From Favolaschia claudopus (Eukaryota > Basidiomycota > Agaricomycetes > Agaricales > Mycenaceae), in assembly GCA_037176885.1 (NCBI GenBank), contig JAWWNJ010000036.1:434001-498000 (forward strand): a stretch of DNA of 64,000 bases, in the 5' to 3' direction. The position numbers and the translations under genes are program-made. Every line of letters starts with the position of its first letter. Positions within the stretch are counted from its first letter, which is position 1. The notes under the pieces were generated by a model. The model saw only the letters and a list, made by a program, of their open reading frames with translations. It did no database searches and had not been told where the DNA came from. This document shows positions 59,435-64,000 of this stretch, piece by piece.

Positions 59435-61052
59435 ATGATGGCAGAAACCCCGTTCAAAATCTCAATCCCTGACTCGCTGCTTGACCGCCTCAAAAAGAAG
59501 CTGGAACTCAGTACTCTGCCCGATGAACTCGACGGGGCAGGCTGGGACTATGGTGTGCCTCCGGCCGATGTTAAACGCCTCGTCTCGCGGTGGATCGACG
59601 GCTACGACTGGCGCTACCATGAAGCACAACTCAACGCTACACTCCCGCAGTTCATCCGCCCTATCGATGTCGATGGACATGGAACTCTCAGCATCCACTA
59701 TGTTCACCAACGAAGCCAAGTCGCCAATGCCATCCCGTTGCTTTTCGTGCACGGCTGTGAGTCACACTTTTACTGGGACTTTCCACCAAAATCACAGGTT
59801 TGAATCATCTCGCAAATAGGGCCAGGGAGTTTCATTGAGGCACGCAAGATTCTTCCTCTCTTGAGCAAAGAATCGGAGGAATATCCAAGCTTCCATGTCG
59901 TTGTTCTGGGACTTCCTGGATACGGGTTTTCCGAAGGGGCCACCAAACCTGGGTTTGACATCCCTCAGTATGCCGAGGTGAGCTCTTCAACCCTTCAATA
60001 TGGCGTTGAAAATTCAACTTCAATAAACAGGTTGGAAATAAGTTGATGTTGTCGCTAGGTTACAACGAATACGGTGCATTTTGTCCAAGACTGAGACTGT
60101 GACGTGGCTTCATTGTTCTAACCACATGGCACAAAATCTAGTTACGCAAGGCGGAGACTGGGGACACGCGGTGCGCTTCCGATTCATTCTCTTCGCACTC
60201 TCGGGTTTTTAGTCAATGTCAGATCACCCGCAAAATTGCTCAAGTCTACGGCGGCAAGTACAGCAAAGCTTGGCACACGAACATGGTCATGTACGCGTCT
60301 CCAGCGTGTCAAGAAATTCAGTGAACTGATCCCCGTCCACTGTTCAACAGGGGCCAACCTCCGGAGGGTGATATACAGAGCGAAATGACGCCTCAAGACA
60401 AAGAACGACTTGCGCGGACCGAATGGTTCGACAAAAAAGGCAGCGGATACATGCAACAGTCACTAAGCCAGCCTCAAACATTGGGCTACGCACTCGCGGA
60501 CTCGCCCGTGGGACTCCTCGCGTGGATATATGAGAAACTCGTCAACTGGACAGACAGTTATCCGTGGGAAGACGATGAAGGTTGGACTCTTATTTTTTGA
60601 GATCTGTTCTCTGGCTGAAATCCAATGAAATTCTCTTAGTTTTAACATGGGTCTCCATCTATTATTTTTCACGCGCAGGACCAGCTGCATCGATACGTAT
60701 TTACTACGAGGCCATCGGTCCACACAAAGCCCAGAGTGAGCGAGGATTCACTAGTAGTTCCCCTCCAGAAATACCTCTCGGCCTGTCGCACTTCCCCAAA
60801 GATATTCTGGTGTTCCCAAAGAGGTACGTTTCCTTGTTTAACAACGCATCGAGAAGTTGATTGAACCCTGTCAATAGCTGGTCGCGCAAACTTGGAAATA
60901 TTGTTTTCGAAGCGGAACATGAAAGTGGAGGACACTTCGCAGCATACGAGAAACCAGATGAACTGGTTGAAGACCTCGGAAAGATGTTCGGGCAGGATGG
61001 GCCTGCATTTGGAGTTGTCCCCAGCAAGTCTGGATATTCTCTCGAGAAGTAA
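59435..61052 (+). CDS. epoxide hydrolase C (older paralogue)
   Basis: Eight exons (59435-59756, 59820-59977, 60031-60073, 60142-60170, 60223-60290, 60351-60580, 60640-60823, 60878-61052) sum to 1209 nt, or 402 residues. Exon lengths of 158, 43, 29, 68 and 184 nt are identical to those in A and B, but intron sequences and many synonymous positions differ. Catalytic residues are HGWPG at about 106-110, D180 in GGDWG, D338 in HFPKDI as the acid (Glu in A and B), and H364 in SGGHFAAYE. Intron 7 has a normal gtacgt donor. The start has two successive ATG codons (59435 and 59438). The C-terminus is a few residues shorter than in A and B. The substrate is unknown. Confidence 0.93.
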
Positions 61053-61430
61053 ATGAAGTGGGACGTAATATCTAGCGATTGGTTTTGAATCGTCGTTGCA
61101 TGTGTGACTTGGTTCGTGCAATGAGAATGATGGTTGGTGTCGCTATTTGTCTACCCACAGTCACCGAAATCACAATTTTGCTACTTGAATATGCAGTACT
61201 CATCATTCATTCTATTCAACATTGCAACCGACGAGAACCTCAGAATGATGCTATTTCTGTTTTGGGAAGGAGTGAGAACCCGTATTAGGCGAAAAAAGAA
61301 AAGTATTGCGTTCGACGCATGCAGAGCGCCTCCAGAGTAAAACCATTGATTTCATTCCATTTTTCATGTCTCATCACGTTGAGATACTCCAATATCAATC
61401 CGACTATTCAACCGCGGTCATCCTTTTCAT
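61053..61430. other. convergent intergenic region
   Basis: This is the shared 3' region of epoxide hydrolase C and the minus-strand unknown-family gene. Nothing else is seen. Confidence 0.4.
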
Positions 61431-62373
61431 TTAGGTGCAACCATCCAGCGACTCGATAAACCACTGGGACTTGACGAACACACGCAAGATGGAGGCACGG
61501 ATCGTGTAGCTAGAAATGCCTCGTGTGATGATGGGGTCCTCGCTTTCGTCCAACTCATCGTAGATGAATTTATCCACTTCCGTCACCTTTGCAACCTGAC
61601 AACACGAATGAGAACAGATCTGAACCCAGCTGTGCGCGAACTCAGGACTCACTTCAAGATGAACCTCCGCTCCCCAAGTTTTGTTGCTGTCCGAATTCCA
61701 TACTATCTCTCGTCTATTTCCCAATCGCTCACCTCGGTCCTGCTTCTCCAGCAAAGCCGTCACCCACGGGCCATGCCATCCCAGACCCACCCAGCTGCCA
61801 CTTTCGTGCCCAAGATCGCTCTTCGGCTCAACTTCGATTGCAGGTTGGCCCGGCATGTCGGGTGAGAAGGTGAGAGCACGGGTTTGAAGCGATTCAGGAT
61901 CTATTCCAGTGTCGCCGTTCCAATCACATGTGGAAAATTTGAAAGGCGGACCCGCGAGTGGTCTTAGCTAGAGATGGAATTTAAACGCGTGCATTCAATG
62001 GTTGGGATTGTGTGCTCACTTCAGGATCCCAATCAAGCTCCTTGAAGGTCTCGGGCCAAGGGTGACGGTCGGGAAGACAAATGCGAAGGAGAGGTGGCAT
62101 ATTATCGCCATATATGCCTCCATAGTCGGCTATTTCGGAATAAGTCGTACCGATATTTGCCTTGCGGGTGTATTGAAAAGTGGTCAGATTTGCTGGCTTA
62201 TATTCAATGGCATCTAGCTCGTGGTTCAGCCCAATTCGGTTGAGAGAGACATTGGCAGCCTCGGAGTACGTTCCAACGTATTCGTCCGGGTCTCCGTCAT
62301 CCGCTGACCAGGTTGTCGGTTCACCAGTCCAACGAAGTGCCGACAGAAGGAGCTTCGAAGGTATGTTGTCCAT
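61431..62373 (-). CDS. unknown-family protein, copy 3 (intact)
   Basis: Three exons (62373-62020, 61967-61653, 61595-61431) sum to 834 nt, or 277 residues. Conserved blocks shared with the copies at 30955 and 32167 are EYVGTYSEAANV, PPLLRICLPDRHPWPETF, GPPFKF...DWNGD, GSWVGLGWHGPWVTALLEK, then EVHLE and IRASILRVFVKSQWF. The protein is acidic, with no signal peptide or membrane segment, and I recognise no domain. As the intact member it gives the reference exon structure for judging the other two. Confidence 0.7.
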
Positions 62374-63319
62374 AGGAGAGTCAGACTCTCAATCCACCTT
62401 GAAGAGTTGAGTTTGCGGCAATAATTCCTCGCTGGTAAGTCGCGGCGGAGGATCGTAATATTTCAGCGCGAGTAATGGGCAGTATCTGGGTCGACTCACC
62501 AACGACCTACAGTTGCAAGTTCAAGTTGTGGAGATTCAGGGGTTAAGTCAGGAGTGATCCATGCACTAGTGATCAAGATGGCAGCTGAATTCAAATTTGA
62601 AACAGAAAATATCCTCCTCCAGACTCAGCCTTCCGAACTGTGCTGAGCGTTATGTCTGTGGTACGGCGACTTTAAGTCTTCAACACGATGAACACCATGG
62701 CGGATCGTGCCGCGATATCAACATAGCCACTGATCTCTTGATCGTCGACGCGTCCGTCCTCAAGAGCTCTTAAGATCTTTTGGCTTAGCTTCAACTTAGG
62801 TTTGACCACCCACCCACCCACTGCTGACTCGTCGGCCGGGACTCCCCGCACGCCCACTGCCTTGCCCAAACCTTGCCTCACATATCTTCTTCCTCCTCCA
62901 CTGTGAGACCATAGTGATTGAGACCCTAGCTTGGTGTTGGGACGGAGAGTGACTCGGAAGCTGAGCGCGTGAGTCAAATTTTTTTCATAGCATCAACATA
63001 GACCCACAAAACCGAAGGGCAAAAGAGGAAGAGATTTACAGGCCTTGTCTGTAATGTCGCTTATCGCTTTTACCGCTCTGTAAATATGGAGGGAGAGAAG
63101 GAGTTACGGTCAAATACTGATAATCTCCGCTTGCCTTACTTAGAGACCCAGCAGCGACCGGCGCCGGGGTGTGAGGTACAAAGGTACGGGTGGACAAGCC
63201 ATCATTCAATTGCGCAGCAACTTGAAGCGCTGTCAAAGACTTTCTTTCCGCACTCTGATTCCGTTCAAATACGGTTATGCCTCGCCGTCGACCTGCTCCT
63301 CTTCTTTCTTCTACCACCC
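62374..63319. other. intergenic region upstream of the amidase
   Basis: It includes the divergent promoters of the minus-strand unknown-family gene and the plus-strand amidase. A minus-strand frame of about 100 codons (62977-62672) has no recognised similarity and is not called. Confidence 0.4.
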
Positions 63320-64000
63320 ATGCACTTTCGTTCTTTATTCGCTCTTCTGGTCGCGATACAACCCGCCCTTTCGTTTTCAAGTCCAAGAGCTGATACCCCA
63401 ACGTTTCCGGATCTCTATGAAGCCACAATTGCGGATTTACAGGCCGGCCTCGACGCGGGTCACTTCACCAGCGTAGATTTGGTCAATGTGAGAAGAGCTT
63501 CTGCTCTAGGAGTATCTTATGCTAACGTTCTTAGGCCTACTTTGCTCGAATCAATGAAGTCAATGCAGAATTGCATGCCGTGATCGAAACAAGTCCTACC
63601 GCTCTCAAGCAGGCAGCCGACTTGGATGCACAGCGCAAGCAGGGAAAGAAGATTGGGCCTCTTCACGGAATCCCAATCCTGGTCAAGGATAACATTGCTA
63701 CACGCGTCGAAGATGGCATGAACACCACCGCCGGGTCCTATGCGCTTTTGAACAGTGTTGTCCCCGGAGACGCGACTACAGCAGCAAAACTGCGCCAGGT
63801 GAGGATTTTTTCCGGTTTACCGTTGAATCTCTCAAGAGCCTTTGTCTCACAGGCCGGCGCGATTATCCTCGGAAAGGCGAATTTGGTATGTTGTCATGAA
63901 ACGGAGCCTGAATCGGTGCGAACCATCTGTCCCAGTCAGAATGGGCGGCCTTCGGTTCTCTCGCCCCCGATGGCTGGTCGGGTCGAGGAGGTCAGACTAC
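63320..64000 (+). CDS. secreted amidase-signature protein, 3' part outside the window
   Basis: The ATG at 63320 opens a signal peptide (RSLFALLVAIQPALSFSS). Four exons are seen so far, joined by gtgaga...cttag, gtgagg...cacag and gtatgt...cccag introns. The sequence DLYEATIADLQAGLDAGHFTSVDLV then AYFARINEVNAELHAVIE is the usual start of fungal amidases. GPLHGIPILVKDNI contains the catalytic Lys, and ILGKANLSEWA and the GWSGRGGQT region lead toward the Ser-cisSer-Ser part, which begins at the window edge. It should hydrolyse an amide outside the cell or in the secretory route. No break is seen in the visible part. Confidence 0.88.

Noticed and set aside
1..64000. Search by eye for tRNA, rRNA, CRISPR, transposon ends and reverse-transcriptase or transposase motifs
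   Set aside because: None could be supported. Short palindromes such as the AATTCGAATTC run near 12875-12900 have no further structure. A dedicated scan (tRNA covariance model, repeat library) would be decisive.

Overview
The window is nuclear DNA of a filamentous basidiomycete, most probably an Agaricomycete. The evidence is the gene structure (many introns of about 45-65 nt, often cutting codons), and the gene content: a DyP-type peroxidase, a GH16 enzyme with a C-terminal anchor, a galactanase-type GH43-CBM35, a CE4-lectin chitin deacetylase, a BCS1-like AAA ATPase with a long proline-rich tail, F-box remnants and lineage-specific unknown families. Nothing bacterial, viral, CRISPR-like or clearly transposon-derived was recognised. 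Splice sites were read by eye. For most genes the exon sum was checked to be a multiple of three.

Layout. 0.5-1.8 kb: an unknown minus-strand family protein. 1.8-5.2 kb: no convincing gene. 5.2-6.85 kb: a long C/T-rich stretch leading into a 12-exon NAD-dependent glutamate dehydrogenase (6851-10849). 11.4-12.7 kb: a decayed F-box gene. 13.3-14.9 kb: epoxide hydrolase A, then a protein-kinase-like gene to 16.2 kb. 18.2-23.2 kb: condensin subunit Cnd3/CAP-G, whose charged tail is built from repeated mini-exons. 23.5-26.7 kb: a small anchored secreted protein and a chitin deacetylase. 27.6-30.6 kb: an F-box remnant and a single-pass membrane protein. 31-32.7 kb: two members of an unknown family. 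33.4-36.3 kb: the BCS1-like ATPase. 37.5-44.5 kb: three secreted enzymes (DyP peroxidase, GH16, GH43-CBM35). 46.4-47.6 kb: an alpha/beta hydrolase. 50.3-51.8 kb: a quinone-oxidoreductase-like enzyme. 54.3-56.3 kb: Vts1, a SAM-domain RNA-binding regulator. 57.3-61.05 kb: tandem epoxide hydrolases B and C. 61.4-62.4 kb: a third, intact member of the unknown family. 63.3 kb to the right edge: the start of a secreted amidase.

How the parts fit. Housekeeping genes (GDH, Cnd3, Vts1) are mixed with accessory genes. The 23-45 kb stretch is rich in secreted wall- or plant-polymer-acting proteins. Epoxide hydrolases A and B lie 44 kb apart but share coding sequence, introns, upstream DNA and 3' flank, so they are a segmental duplication. 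C is an older paralogue with the same intron positions.

The most unusual signals are in gene architecture. Internal coding exons of 6, 7, 9 and 13 nt are needed to restore conserved motifs in four enzymes. Five introns must use GC-AG borders. The Cnd3 tail shows exon-plus-intron tandem duplication with all phase-2 borders.
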